From positions 39,914 through 103,913 of the forward strand of contig NKYR01000128.1 of NCBI GenBank assembly GCA_003184365.1: 64,000 nucleotides of DNA, given 5' to 3'. The notes beneath the pieces were generated by a model. It was not told where the DNA came from. It was given only the letters and a program-made list of their open reading frames with translations, and searched no databases. Origin of the DNA: Evernia prunastri. Taxonomy: Eukaryota > Ascomycota > Lecanoromycetes > Lecanorales > Parmeliaceae. The position numbers and the translations under genes are program-made. Shown here piece after piece: positions 1-10,560 of this stretch (position 1 is its first letter; each line of letters starts with the position of its first letter).

Positions 1-224
1 TAGTGTGTCAGCTTATTATGGGTCCGATTATGCAACCGCATCACTTTGTACCCTCTACAACTTGGCACTCTATAACCCAGTCTCTACGCTACCTCTGGGT
101 ATCCCATCGTCTGGCAGGGTTCAATATTCAGGGGTTCAGCCCTAATTCCCAACCACGCGAATCATCAAAAAACAACGCGTCTTCCAGACTTCAGACGAAA
201 GCCAAATGACCAAAAAAGACTATT

Positions 225-590
225 ATGCCTCGTAATAAGGTGTCAAATGACCTTGATCATGTACGCAAGGATTCGAAAGCTGAGAAAGTACCAAAAGAGC
301 CTTCACCAAAACCATGGAAATTGTCCAAGTACACTCCGACCAAAATTATTCAGTCTTTCAGTAACGATGAGGGTCAACTATCAAATACTATTGCTCTCGA
401 TAACTCTTATGCTATTTTCGAGCTATTCTTTAACGAAGAGACTCTAAAAGTACTGGTGCAGTATACAAATGAGTATACTTTTCTGTATCCCTTTCCAGAC
501 ACACCTGATGCTCGTATTTGATTTCCCATCACAGTCAAGAAATTTCGAGTCTATTTAGGAGTGTCTATTTGAATAAGCCTTCATGTGAAG
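225..590 (+). pseudogene. piggyBac-like transposase, N-terminal remnant
   Basis: The frame opens at ATG 225 with a basic, lysine/proline-rich start and continues into a segment with YAIFELFFNEETLKVLVQYT followed by NEY. This fits the conserved start of the PGBD/DDE_Tnp_1_7 domain, where a Phe-rich helix precedes a 'TN.Y' motif. A TGA at 519-521 stops the frame. The same frame continues beyond it with FPITVKKFRVYLGVSI, which is how the family normally goes on (a Trp usually sits where the TGA is). A second TGA follows about 50 bases later, and no catalytic DDD core remains. TGG to TGA is a RIP-compatible change. Identification rests on motif memory, not on a search. Confidence 0.5.
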
Positions 591-667
591 TTAAGTGTTT
601 CAGATTTCTGAAATAAGGTGTAATCATATTGCTTGTTGGAAAGAGCATTTGAAAGCAATATCATGTA

Positions 668-1234
668 CATAGATTTTGGCAGGTCTTACGCGTACACCCC
701 CATACTATTCCGCGTAGACCCCCAGATCTATTAGGCGTACACCCCCCCAGATCCTGCAAGAGATCCCGTGCGGGATCTTGCCTGAAGAGATAAAAATTCG
801 TATATCTACGAATCTTGACGTATTCCCTTGTGAGATAGTAAGTCACACTCTTCGAAGGTCGGCATCAAAAGTTCTGCCTCCGTCAAGATGTAGGGCTACA
901 CCTTGACGGAGGCAGGACTTTTGATACCGACCTCCGTACCCCGAGACTATCATATCCGGATAGCGCACCTCGAGGGCACGATTTGATATAAAGTGTGACC
1001 CACTACGAAGAGTCCCGTATCACTTTTTGCGATAATAAGTCAATATTCTATTCAAATCGTGCCCTCAGAGTGCGTTATCCGAGTAATCTCGACTACTTAT
1101 TGAATCTTCTATTAGAATTCATGAGATAATCTGATTTGGCACGCGGATCTGAGGGGGTGTACGTCTAATGAAATGGGGGTGTACGCGCAATAGATAGGGG
1201 GTGTACGCGTAAGATCTGCCTAGATTTTTGGTGG
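668..1234. repeat. Foldback/MITE-like element with nested inverted repeats
   Basis: The outer arms (about 669-755 and 1136-1230) are inverted copies. Each holds three spaced copies of a motif like TACGCGTACACCCCC. Inside lie two more hairpins. One has roughly 30-base arms at about 857-887 and 901-931, sharing GACGGAGGCAG. The other, at about 956-987 and 1049-1081, shares GAGGGCACGATTTGA. Smaller palindromes lie near 757-780 and 796-814. There is no plausible coding capacity. The architecture fits a non-autonomous foldback element. I could not recognise its family or a clear target duplication. Confidence 0.6.
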
Positions 1235-1733
1235 GATGCCAAGGCTTATTGAACCCCAGGCGCCAGACGATGGGATATGCGGTGGTTGTGCTTCCAGCTA
1301 ATGGTGCATAGTTGAGATGAAGAGTCACTCTATACGTCAACCGAATGGATCGATGAAATTGGTTACGGCCTGAACAGTGCCTTGTGGAGGATGTTACAAT
1401 GAACTCTGTGAGTTGATCTACTCTGGAGGCGCGGTCCGCATGTTTCAGTGTTGCCGGCATCTCGGATGGGGATGGTAAGGGAGAAGGGGTTTGGCTCATG
1501 GAGAGATGTAGAATAGAACTTTGTACTTTTCTGGTAATCAACTTTCGTTTCTGGAGGTGCGGAAAGAAGCGCGGATTGTACAGAGTCTGAGCCGCTGTGA
1601 TTCAAGATTCCCTCCTAGCTGCTGTAGATGCATAAGAATATCCCGTCTTTCAGTCGACATCGCTCTAGAGCATAGTCAAGGTATGGTAAACAATCGATTT
1701 GAAGGGCCTCATGTATGTCACATGCTCTAGTCC

Positions 1734-3473
1734 TTATCTTGGTGGACTGCCTGTCGCAGCAGATCGCGATTTGACTTTCACCGTCACTGAATTCGCAAGG
1801 CCGGCCACACTCTGCATGATGTTCCCGAGTTGCTCTGCCGTGCAAGTCGCGTCAATGGACACATGGCGTAGATCATCGCTCTTGTTCGAGGGTGTTATGG
1901 ATGGTGGGGTTGGATCCGATGGCGGAAAGGACATTGTCCTTTCGGGGGCTTCGGGATTTGCGGCCGACGAGTGACCATGTGCCGCTGATCCTGGCTCCTG
2001 TTGCTGATCCATCATACTTTGAGATCTGATCGGGCTGTTGCGGCCTCGTTGTTGGTATTTTTGAGCGGTAGAGTCACATGAGGGGTTGGGCCGAGATGCT
2101 GGCGGGGGCTTGTTCCCATTGTTGAGACTACCCATCAATTGTTTTTCCGCCGTGCGGCTGGTATCATCCATGAAGGTGTCAACTGCGGGATTGTCGATTG
2201 TGTTGGGTATAGGAAGAGGAGGTCCTGGGACGCCGAGTCTATAAGGTTGCTGGCACGGGTGCATGGGCACTGAGGATGCAGTACCATCGGTACCTAGGTC
2301 AGGCAGTAACGGGATACGGGAGTTATCGTCGGGATAATTGCTCTGGGTGAAACCGAAAGGTAATGTGCCAGAGAAGATTTCAGGATTATGATTTTCTTCA
2401 TTCCAGGGTTCGGCAGTCGCTGAGGACGGATTGAAAGGATGCTGCGTGTCACTCTCATGTGGTAAGAAATAGGAAGAAGATGGATTGGCTGTGTATGTGG
2501 ATGAAGCTTGCCTTTGGGTGGCAGCTGCGCTGGCCGGCAAGATATTCTGCCAATCCATGTCGAGAATATCTCCTGTGTCCATGGCTTCTTTGTCATCTTC
2601 ATCGTTGTTATCCTCTTGGTCCTCGCCGTCGTCTTCGTCATCATCGTCAGTCTGGTCGTCCACTTCTAGACCATTCACAGCAAAAGATTTAGAATTTCTT
2701 GGGTTTGGTTGATTCAAGTAGTCATCTGAACTAGATCTACTGGATCTGGTCTTGGGTCGTGCGTTATTTCTTGGGGTTACTTGGGCTTGATTCGTCTTCG
2801 TTTGTAATGCTGAGTAGCGGTTTTTTAGAGAAAGTGTCGTCCTCTTCGGTCTATGCGTAGATGCGATTGTTGACCAGTTCGTTCCACATTGTCGGACTGC
2901 AAGAAGTAGTCTCTCATCCTACTTCGTGGTGAGTAGCTCAGAGATAGACGAAGAAAAGTCACGGTACCTCATCTTTTGTCCAGTCGCTGTAATTGATATC
3001 TGGGTTCAAAGATTGACTCCAATGGCTTGAGCATTGGTCAGAATTACGGGTTCCCACAGCTGCGGCTACTCGGGTCCATTTCGACCCGTGTTCTCGTATG
3101 GCGCTGCATAATCTTTCGTCTTCGGATTCAGTCCAAGAGCCTCTTATCGTACCATTGGCAAGAGTATTGCACCAGCGCCTGCGACAGTCTTTATTTGTAC
3201 GATCGGGGACGCTTTTCGCTATTTCGCGCCACAGCAGTGGCCGTGATTCTTGAGTAGCTGTGTTGAAATCTCAGAAACAGTAAATGACTGCTTTTAGGAG
3301 CATAAGAGTGAGACGGGCCGTCCTGTGCAAGGCGCACATACCCTTCTTGACTGCCTTTTGCAGCAGTGAATCCTCCCCCGGCGTCCACTTCCGACGCTCG
3401 CGCCTCGTGCTGACTTACAATCAGGTCCAGAGTTTTTGGAGCAAACATAGAATATACGATACCTCGAATTCAT
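1734..3473 (-). CDS. Triple-repeat (R1R2R3) Myb DNA-binding protein
   Basis: Four exons join in frame: 3473-3463, 3409-3342, 3257-2968 and 2918-1734, with GT-AG introns of 53, 84 and 49 nt, giving 517 residues. Three consecutive Myb/SANT repeats fill residues about 11-165. R1 starts KWTPGEDSLL and ends DCRRRWCNTL. R2 starts GSWTESEDERLCSAI and ends SDQCSSHW. R3 starts DWTKDEDERLLLAV and ends LKNRYSAL. Each repeat has the spaced tryptophans that form the helix-turn-helix core. A very acidic stretch (DDDDEDD type) follows, then a long Ser/Pro/Asn-rich tail with no recognised domain. The protein is probably a nuclear transcription regulator; its targets are unknown. The first exon could instead begin at ATG 3569 (107-nt exon, 549 residues). 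The repeats are certain in kind; the start is not. Confidence 0.85.
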
Positions 3474-3569
3474 CTTCCTGGCCGAGAACGTGGTGTGGGA
3501 AAATGATACTATATTGTAGGAAAAAGCAGATCGATTTGTGGATTTGTGTGCATTACCGGCGATCTGCAT

Positions 3570-4804
3570 GATGTCTTGATAGCCTAATCGCCCAAGGTGT
3601 CAACGGTAGGATCAAGAGGCGGGAGGAAGATTCCGCGAAATTCGGCGAAGGCGGTGTGGGATTGTCGTATTACATTAGAAGAAATGCAGCTTGGAATTTT
3701 GCCTCGCCTATGCTGCTGGCGATCTGCATGACTGCGTCAACTGTAGGATTCAGAGCGCCGCAGCATTCTTACAGGGCGATTTTCGAAGCAGCGTCTCCGC
3801 TATAAGCTGTTGGTAAATATCCTCTCGTGGAGAGGCTTCAATCCCTGAGAATATGGGCACATTGGTTATGAAGATGTAGTGGATGGAGCTCCTAGCGTTG
3901 GATAACAGCAGCGTGGGTGAAGAGAGTCCGCCGTTGATCGGAGAATATATGATTATGATTGATCTGCACACGCACCCTGAATTTGCGTTATCGTGTCGGC
4001 CCTACTCTACGTCGGGGGCTAGGCCTAAGGTACTCTAGTCGGGACGGAGCAAAATAGTCTCCGAACAGGCTGATAAAGTGGGCGTGTGCAGCTATTGTAT
4101 ATCACCATTGTATTCCACGGTAAAGACCATGGGAATTGATAAAATTGCATAGGACAAGCACATCCGCTTCTTACCTTAGGTACACCTACCTACCTACCCT
4201 GGTCATGAACCTGGTATCGAGCCTTGTTATTCCAGCACCCATGCTTCCCGCTTTGACTCGCTCGCTAACATTGGCTGACCAAGGTCAAGTTGAGTTGAGT
4301 TGGCAAGATGGTTTGTCAAGTTGTGTAAGGAAGATGCCGTACAGTATGCATCGCTTGGTAAGCCTAATTGCTCTCTTCCGAGTGGCGGAAACGCTACTTT
4401 TGGCACTGGGAAGAAACCACCTTACTACATATTTGACTATCTTTGCGAGCTTCGTGTCTTGATAAGGCATGTACACCTCTCTTTGATTGGGATGCGATAC
4501 AACGCATCCTAACCACCCTCCTCTTCCACCCCCGCCCNTTTTTTTTTTTTTTTTTTTTTTTTTCAATCGAGGTTACTGTTCGCATCATCTAGTCCCACCG
4601 CCAAGACACTTATCTCCAGCAGGAACCGAGTAAAAGTGCACGGTCCTCATCCGGTACGCATGTCCGGAGCGGAGTGTTGGGAGAAAATGAGGTCGCGAAC
4701 TACAGCTCTAGCTTAGGATCGGCCATTCTATTTAGGAAAACCGTTGAACGGCGTGCTTCTCCAACGACGCGATGGCAATGGCAGCTCCTCGGTGATGCTT
4801 CATC
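3570..4804. other. Intergenic region between Myb and P450 genes
   Basis: No supported gene is seen here. A short segment is imperfectly repeated: GGCGATCTGCATGA occurs at about 3558 and 3718, each followed by a GTCAAC..GTAGGAT block. A TACCTACCTACC-type run lies near 4184. A run of 22 or more T residues follows the N at 4538. The right end is presumably the P450 promoter. Confidence 0.5.
4538..4538. other. Single N before a poly-T run (assembly uncertainty)
   Basis: An undefined base is followed by 22 or more T residues. The true homopolymer length, and any sequence missing at the join, cannot be known from this assembly. Confidence 0.8.
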
Positions 4805-6387
4805 ATGCCATTAGTTCAAACCGTTCTCGTCGCCTCGCTATATTCCCCCGCCGCTATCCCCGTCCTCCTCTGCGCTCCCGCGGCTCTCTTCGCGCTTTAT
4901 CGTCTCTTTCTTCACCCGTTATCACACGTCCCCGGCCCTCTCCTCGGCCGCGTCACCTCCCTCTACCTGTACAGCGTGTCCTACCGGGGCATCGAATGCA
5001 GCGTGCTCGCCCGCCTCCACCGCGACTACAAATCGTCCGTTGTCCGCATCGCGCCCGACGCCGTCTCGATCTCCGACGGCGCGGCCCTGCATGCCGTTTA
5101 TGTGGCGGGAGGCGGCTTTCGGAAAGATGCGCGGTATGAGAATTTCAACGTGGAGGGCCACGCGACCATTTTTTCGACGAGGGACACGGCCTACAGAGAT
5201 GTGAGGGCGAAGGCCGTGTTGCCGCTGTTTGCGACATGGAGGGTCAAGGCGGCGGGTCAGGCGCAAGGGATCATCCGAACTTGCGTGGACGGCTTCATGG
5301 AGCGCTTTCAACGTGAGAAGGCCGGTGCTTTGGAACACTCGCCTGACGGTGCAAGGGTCAACGTTCTAGCGCTGGCGGAAAGGATGACGATCGATGCAAC
5401 GACGGGCTTTCTTTTCAACAGGAGGTACGGCGGACTCGACGAACAAGCAGATCCAGTAGCACAGGCTGGTGTTTCCACAACCAAAAAACATCCAGACCCG
5501 GCAGAATGTCAGCAACCCCGTTCATCCTTTCAATCTTGGAATTCGGCCGCTTCTCCCTCCTTCCAAATTGGCTCTTCCACAGCCTCACCAGCGCCCTCGC
5601 TCTCTTCTTCCCAGACCCCGACGCCAACAAGTCCCTCGGCCTCGTGAAAGACTTCGCCACCTCCCTCGTGGACGACGCAGACCCGGAAACGGACGACTCG
5701 TATCAATCCCGGCTTCTCGCGGCCGGCGCATCCAAAGCGGAAGCCATCGCGCAGACCGTAGCCGTCACGTTCGCCGGCACCGACTCCACGGCTGTGAAGC
5801 TGACCACGTTGATCTTCCATCTCGTGCAGAATCCGGACGTCCGCGAGCGTCTAAGCAAGGAGCTCGGTGAGTTCGGCACCGATCCCGCATCGGACCCGCA
5901 AACGCTGCCGTACTTGCGAGCCGTGATACGGGAGGGATTAAGGCTTGCTGTGGCGAATCCGGCGCGTCTCTCCAGGGTTGTGCCTCCGGGTGGGTTCGAG
6001 GTCGACGGAATACATCTTCCCGCCGGCACATCGGTTGGCTTGGCGGCATACGTCCTGCATCACAACCCTGAACTCTTTCCCGAGCCTTTTGCATTTCGAC
6101 CCGAGCGGTGGTTGGACGAGGGTAGGGGGACCGACGACGGCAAGGTCGATGAACGGGTTGAGAGGCAGAGGAGGGAAATGGAAAGAGACACTTTCCCTTT
6201 TGGCGTGGGATCGAGGATGTGCATTGCCAGGAACTTTGCCACGCATGAGCTTTTCGTGGCTGTGAGGGTGCTGATCGAGAGCGGTGTGCTTGAGGGAGCG
6301 AGGACTTGCGACGAGAGAATCGAGCTGGAGGAGTGGTTTAACGCGGGTATCAAGGGTCACAGATTGGAAATCGAATATTCTGTGTGA
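4805..6387 (+). CDS. Cytochrome P450 monooxygenase
   Basis: Two exons (4805-5468, 5513-6387) join across a 44-nt GT-AG intron to give 512 residues, usual for a microsomal fungal P450. The N-terminus has a hydrophobic anchor followed by LFLHPLSHVPGP, the membrane anchor and proline hinge of this superfamily. Further motifs are the I-helix oxygen-activation motif AGTDST, the K-helix ExxR as EGLR, the FRPERW element, and the heme-binding loop FPFGVGSRMCIA with the axial Cys near residue 458. The enzyme should sit on the ER membrane and hydroxylate a small hydrophobic compound with NADPH-P450 reductase as partner. The substrate and CYP family are not evident. It converges on an MFS transporter gene 311 nt away. 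The intron is short, but the frame on both sides is clear. Confidence 0.88.
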
Positions 6388-6697
6388 GGAAAATCTAATC
6401 GATGACCGTATCGATGCTCTCGACTTTAAGATACTACTACTGGGACAGGCCCCTGGGTCCTACCTTGGAGAAGAGCGGCGTTGTCGCTTACTCTAATTTT
6501 GGAATGCAAGCTACTTGTGGGCCTTTTCCTATTCAACCGTAGCCCAGTAAATTCGGAATGGCTTTTCTTGAAGCCTAAATATTAGGATAGTTCTTAAGGT
6601 CCCAAGATATTTTATAAATTCCTCCGACCCTTTAGTTCTCCCAATGTAGCCTTCAGCCGCTTACAGATACGAAACCTAGTGATTAACTTCCATGAGT
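6388..6697. other. Short convergent intergenic spacer
   Basis: This stretch separates the stop codons of the P450 and MFS genes. It must hold both 3' ends. No gene or distinct repeat is visible. Confidence 0.6.
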
Positions 6698-8358
6698 CTA
6701 GGCCGTGGGCGAATATTTGCTCAACTTCCTAATCCTAGCGCCATAGATATAGAACAGGACCGGGACGGGAAGGAAGGCAACGGCAAGGAAGCCAAGCAAG
6801 CTAGTCGCCCAATTGACCTGCAGATACTAGTCAGTCATGCAGCCCGAGGTATAGTACAGTAGTAGCAGCGCAAGGCGAAGATAATTGTACTATAGGATGG
6901 AGGACTCACTCCGAGATTGTGGTACATGGCATTAGCAAACATAGGAAAACCCGCGCCAAAGCAGGCTCTGACGATAGTATTAGCTGAGATGGCGGAATTG
7001 GCGTGCATGAGGTAGACATCGACGATGTAGGCCAAACCTTGCAAGAAGATTATCTGCAGGCCAGCTCCGAGAGGGACGCCGGCGATGATCTGGGGCCATG
7101 GGCTGATGTGTGGGGAAGACGTCCACGCGAACCAGAAGCATCCGATAGGCAGAAGTGCGCCACCAACCATCATGGGAATCAGTCTATCTTCTGGGCTCAT
7201 CGTTCCGTTCTTCTCGAAGTTGGCCGTCATTGTCGTCAAGGTCACGTACGCTACGAAGACTGAGCCCCCGAAAACACCAACGGCGATAGCGAGGAAAGGA
7301 AGAGCGCTGACGCCGAGATTGTAGCCACGTTCCTCCCGGAAGCTGACAGGGTAGGCCTCAAAAAGGAGATAAATGATACCGTAGATGAAGCTGATGTAGA
7401 GCGTAATGAGAAGAAGGATGGGTTCGAGGGCGAACATGATAAATGGACGGCCCAGATATCGAGTTACGATATTCTTGAAATTGATCGGAGACTCGTCAAA
7501 TTTGGCGCGAACCGCCCAGTTCTTGGTTGCGAAGCGAATCTTTTTGGCCTTTTGCTGCAGTAAGACTGGTGCGTAGGTCTCTGGGAGGATGATGAAGCTG
7601 ATGCCGCCAAAGAGTCCTGCCATGAACATTGTGATCCATGCGTTCCAGCGCCATCCCAGATAACTTTGCGTGACGAATCCGCCAATAATTGGACCTAAAA
7701 TCGGACCCAAGAAAGTGGCGGCTGAGAAGACTGCGACGGCCAGGCCTCGCTTGACCGGATCGAAGAAGTCGGCCAAGTATCCGCCCACTACGGCTGGAGG
7801 AGCAGCGGCAAAGACACCACCGAAGAAGCGGCAGAGCATGATCGTTTCGAGGTTGACGGCGACAGCAACTGGTACCTGAAAGATGATGAAAAGGATGTAG
7901 CCGGTGAACAGCGGGATCTTGCGACCGTAAAGCTCGGAAAATGGACCCCAAATTATGGGACCGAAGGCAAAGCCGAGCACGAACAGGCCAGTACCCAAAG
8001 TGGTGACCTCAATGGGGACTCCGAATTCCTCTGCCGTCACTGTAGTTGCGGTACTGAAGACACTGCTAGCAAAGGTAACGACAAGGGTCATAGAGCCGAG
8101 CAAGACTGCCAAAATCCATTTTTTCCAAAGGGGCATGTTTTGAGGGTCAAGGGGATCATCTGGACCGTCGAATTCAATGAGATTGGGATCTTTTTGCTTA
8201 AGCTGCTGCTCCAAAGATGGTGGTGAGTTTAATGTTCCGCCATTTTGCTTCTGGTTGGGGTTCTCTGCCTGCTTTTCCAACTGCGATGCATCGACCTCAC
8301 TGTGGGAAAGGGTTGAAGAGCACGAGGGAGAGTGGTTGTGTTCGTTTTCAGTTGACAT
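6698..8358 (-). CDS. MFS multidrug transporter, DHA1 type
   Basis: Two exons (8358-6910, 6817-6698) join across a 92-nt intron with GTGAGT donor and CTGCAG acceptor, giving 522 residues. Without splicing, the frame would end in a non-family tail. With it, the C-terminus becomes VNWATSLLGFLAVAFLPVPV plus a short basic tail, as expected for this group. The protein has a hydrophilic N-terminus of about 75 residues, DPLDPQNMPLWKKW before helix 1, and twelve predicted membrane helices. The loop 2-3 signature is WGPFSELYGRKIPL, and PETYAPVLLQQKA lies at the central loop. These fit drug/H+ antiporters of the FLU1/TPO1-like DHA1 group. It probably exports toxic compounds at the plasma membrane; the substrate is unknown. 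Pairing with the P450 suggests, but does not show, a shared detoxification role. Confidence 0.88.
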
Positions 8359-9308
8359 GATGAAGGATAATGTAGACTGAACGTCATGGGCAGAGCGTGG
8401 CTCATGTCCCTTGTCGATGCAGCTTCTTTATGTTCACGAAGACGGGCCTAGGGAGGAGTTAGCCAGGTGATGACTATGACATTGGGAAGAGTGAAAGTTC
8501 AATGACTTCATTTGAAATGCGAGAGATAAAGATGAAGAGAAAGATGAAGAGGAGATTTTACAACATAGTGTGTAAAGCAATTGACGTATTCCCAATTGGC
8601 GAATACTTGTATTGAAAGCGTCCGGAGCTCGGGCTAAGCCGGAGTTATCGGCACTAGCGGTTACAAACCCCAAGTTGCATACCTTACCGTACGGAGTAAA
8701 GTAGATGCAGATCGAACTTTACTTATCAAGGCAAGGAAAAGCGTCTGGATACTGTTGTAAACGATATGAAACGAAGAAGCAATCCAATACTTGCCCCCAA
8801 CGAGGGTCCTAGGTTCCAGAAACTGCCCCTCTAAGTCAGTGCAAATTTCCTAATACTGAAGACGAACTGTCGATCAGAAAGAAGGGGAAGAATAAAAAGT
8901 AGCATCAACATACTCCGTGCTAGTCGTAATGTGCTCTTAAAGCGACTTTTAAGCTGAGGATGTTATCGATGTTTGTAAGATCAAACACGATGATCGTTGT
9001 CTTGTAAGAATCAACTTTGAAGACAAAGACGTTTAAACGCTTTTGACGTCGACTCACAGCGATTACGTTAACATCTTAATCGATCAGACGCTCTGTAAGC
9101 TTCAGTTCAATATCACTGATAATCTCAATAACGAGAACTTTTTTGTACAAGAAGAATATTCTGATTGTGATTATTATTTGAAACTTATGCTATCAATTTA
9201 TTTTTTATCATAGAGTTTTAAATAGAAGAGAGATTGATAAAATAAATAACTTTATGTTCGAGAACGACTATGAGAATAAAGTACTAGTAGAGATTATAGT
9301 CGTTTCTT
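8359..9308. other. MFS upstream region and an AT-rich block
   Basis: The first several hundred bases are presumably the MFS promoter. From about 8930 to 9308 the sequence becomes AT-rich with frequent TpA and CpG, like the RIP-degraded DNA at 28-58 kb. It is probably an old repeat fragment abutting the solo LTR. No open gene is seen. Confidence 0.5.
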
Positions 9309-9534
9309 TGTTAGTATGCATTAATAGCATCTATGTTCATAGCACAGTAGAGGCTGGTGATAGTTGACTGCGCGCCTAGCGCAACACTAGGCACACACAC
9401 TAGCTAAGCGAAGAGGTATATCTTGCCTCTTCGCCTGCACCTCTTAGCAATGCATCTACATTTACAATTATCAAGACTATGCATATGCAAGTAGTGATAA
9501 GTAAGTGGACAATCACACCTATGTGAAACCAACA
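9309..9534 (+). mobile_element. Solo LTR of the Copia element, with 5-bp target duplication
   Basis: This 226-bp segment starts TGTTAG and ends CCAACA. It is almost identical over its full length to the Copia LTR at 58285-58510 (for example GTAAGTGG here against GTAACTGG there). It is flanked by the direct repeat TTCTT at 9304-9308 and 9535-9539. An LTR alone between intact target duplications is the usual product of recombination between two LTRs that removed the internal region. Its insertion here, without RIP damage, shows recent activity of the family. Confidence 0.92.
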
Positions 9535-9539
9535 TTCTT

Positions 9540-10560
9540 CAAGCAAGCGCAAAGAAGACGACGTAGACTAGATAAGATATCTCCCGCTGATGCTTTCGAT
9601 TATCTCACTACCTCTCAGCAAATCTTCTTTCTTCACGTCGTCTTCCCTAGTTTTAATCCCCCCGCATAATGCACCTCTTTCTCCCCAGCCTGCCAAATCT
9701 CACACAAACAGCCCCACCATAACGAGGCGACAACAGGCGATTCAGCTACTTCCACGTACCTTATCCAGCGCTAGCTATAAGTCGGGCGGCTAAGACCACG
9801 GCTAACAGTCACGTCCCATTATCTGGCTGCATATCATTACATCCTTGGCGGAGAGTTTCCGCCAGTCTGCTGCTTAAGTATATAACGTATGATTCGGCAG
9901 ATATGGGATGCATCATGCAGTAAGCCTCGGAAGCCTAAAGTCCATCGTCGGGACTCGCCGCTGAAGCAAGTAGGTGGTGACGCGAGTAACTCAGAGAAGT
10001 TTTGCGGGAGCCTACCTGCACTCGACCTTTAGCATACGTTCCGAGTGACCCACCTTGCGCTTTTTAATTGGCTCTTGCTGCCATTTACCAGGTGCACTTC
10101 CACCACTTGGGGGTCTTTCTGCAAAGAAAAACCGCTGTGCAATGGAGGGGGGAGAATGCCTTGCTCGGGGTTTGTTTGTTTGCCTTTACCTGCTCTTTGC
10201 TGCCGTTTGCTAGCTGTATCCACCCGGCGGCGGATCCAACGGACGGTAACGGGGAGGGAAATTCTGCGGATTCAGACGCCAAACAATGCCTTTCTCACAA
10301 ATTCACGCCTGGGCTGACGTTTTCATACCGGAGGAGTACATTTTGAAGCTGTCCACTGTTGCGGTGTGCAAGTGTAGGTATAATACTAGTCGCAGTGTCT
10401 CAAAATCATTCAAAATATACATTAGTTCTGCCATATTGCCCACGTCTTTGCCTACATTTTAGCCTTATTCACCAGTTTCTTCAGCTTCTAGCACCACGCC
10501 TCGTACCAGAAAGTGAGCTTTTGTCTTGCCCTCTCTAAATCTCTCTGTGGGCGCTTTCGC
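9540..10560. other. Intergenic region downstream of the solo LTR
   Basis: No supported gene is seen. A short hairpin TGGCGGA/TCCGCCA lies at about 9846-9864. A 92-codon frame at 10068-10346 with a hydrophobic start has no other support. The right part should contain the 3' end of the NACHT gene. Confidence 0.5.

Larger units (their letters stand above)
100..1277. mobile_element. Decayed piggyBac-like DNA element bounded by inverted repeats (candidate)
   Basis: The 16-base string TATCCCATCGTCTGGC at 100-115 recurs inverted at 1262-1277. In both places it is followed inward by GGGTTCAATA (117-126; inverted at 1247-1256). These matched arms enclose a piggyBac-like transposase remnant (225-590) and a foldback element (668-1234). 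I infer an old cut-and-paste element whose interior was shortened and then invaded. A TTAA target duplication, expected for piggyBac, was not seen at the edges, so the boundaries are provisional. The two arms could also be unrelated repeats. Confidence 0.4.

Noticed and set aside
1119..1605. Minus-strand frames of 80-140 codons between the foldback element and the Myb gene
   Set aside because: They run into the inverted-repeat arm and show no domain.
10068..10346. 92-codon frame with a hydrophobic N-terminus, possible small secreted protein
   Set aside because: No family pattern, and overlapping frames on both strands are equally open.
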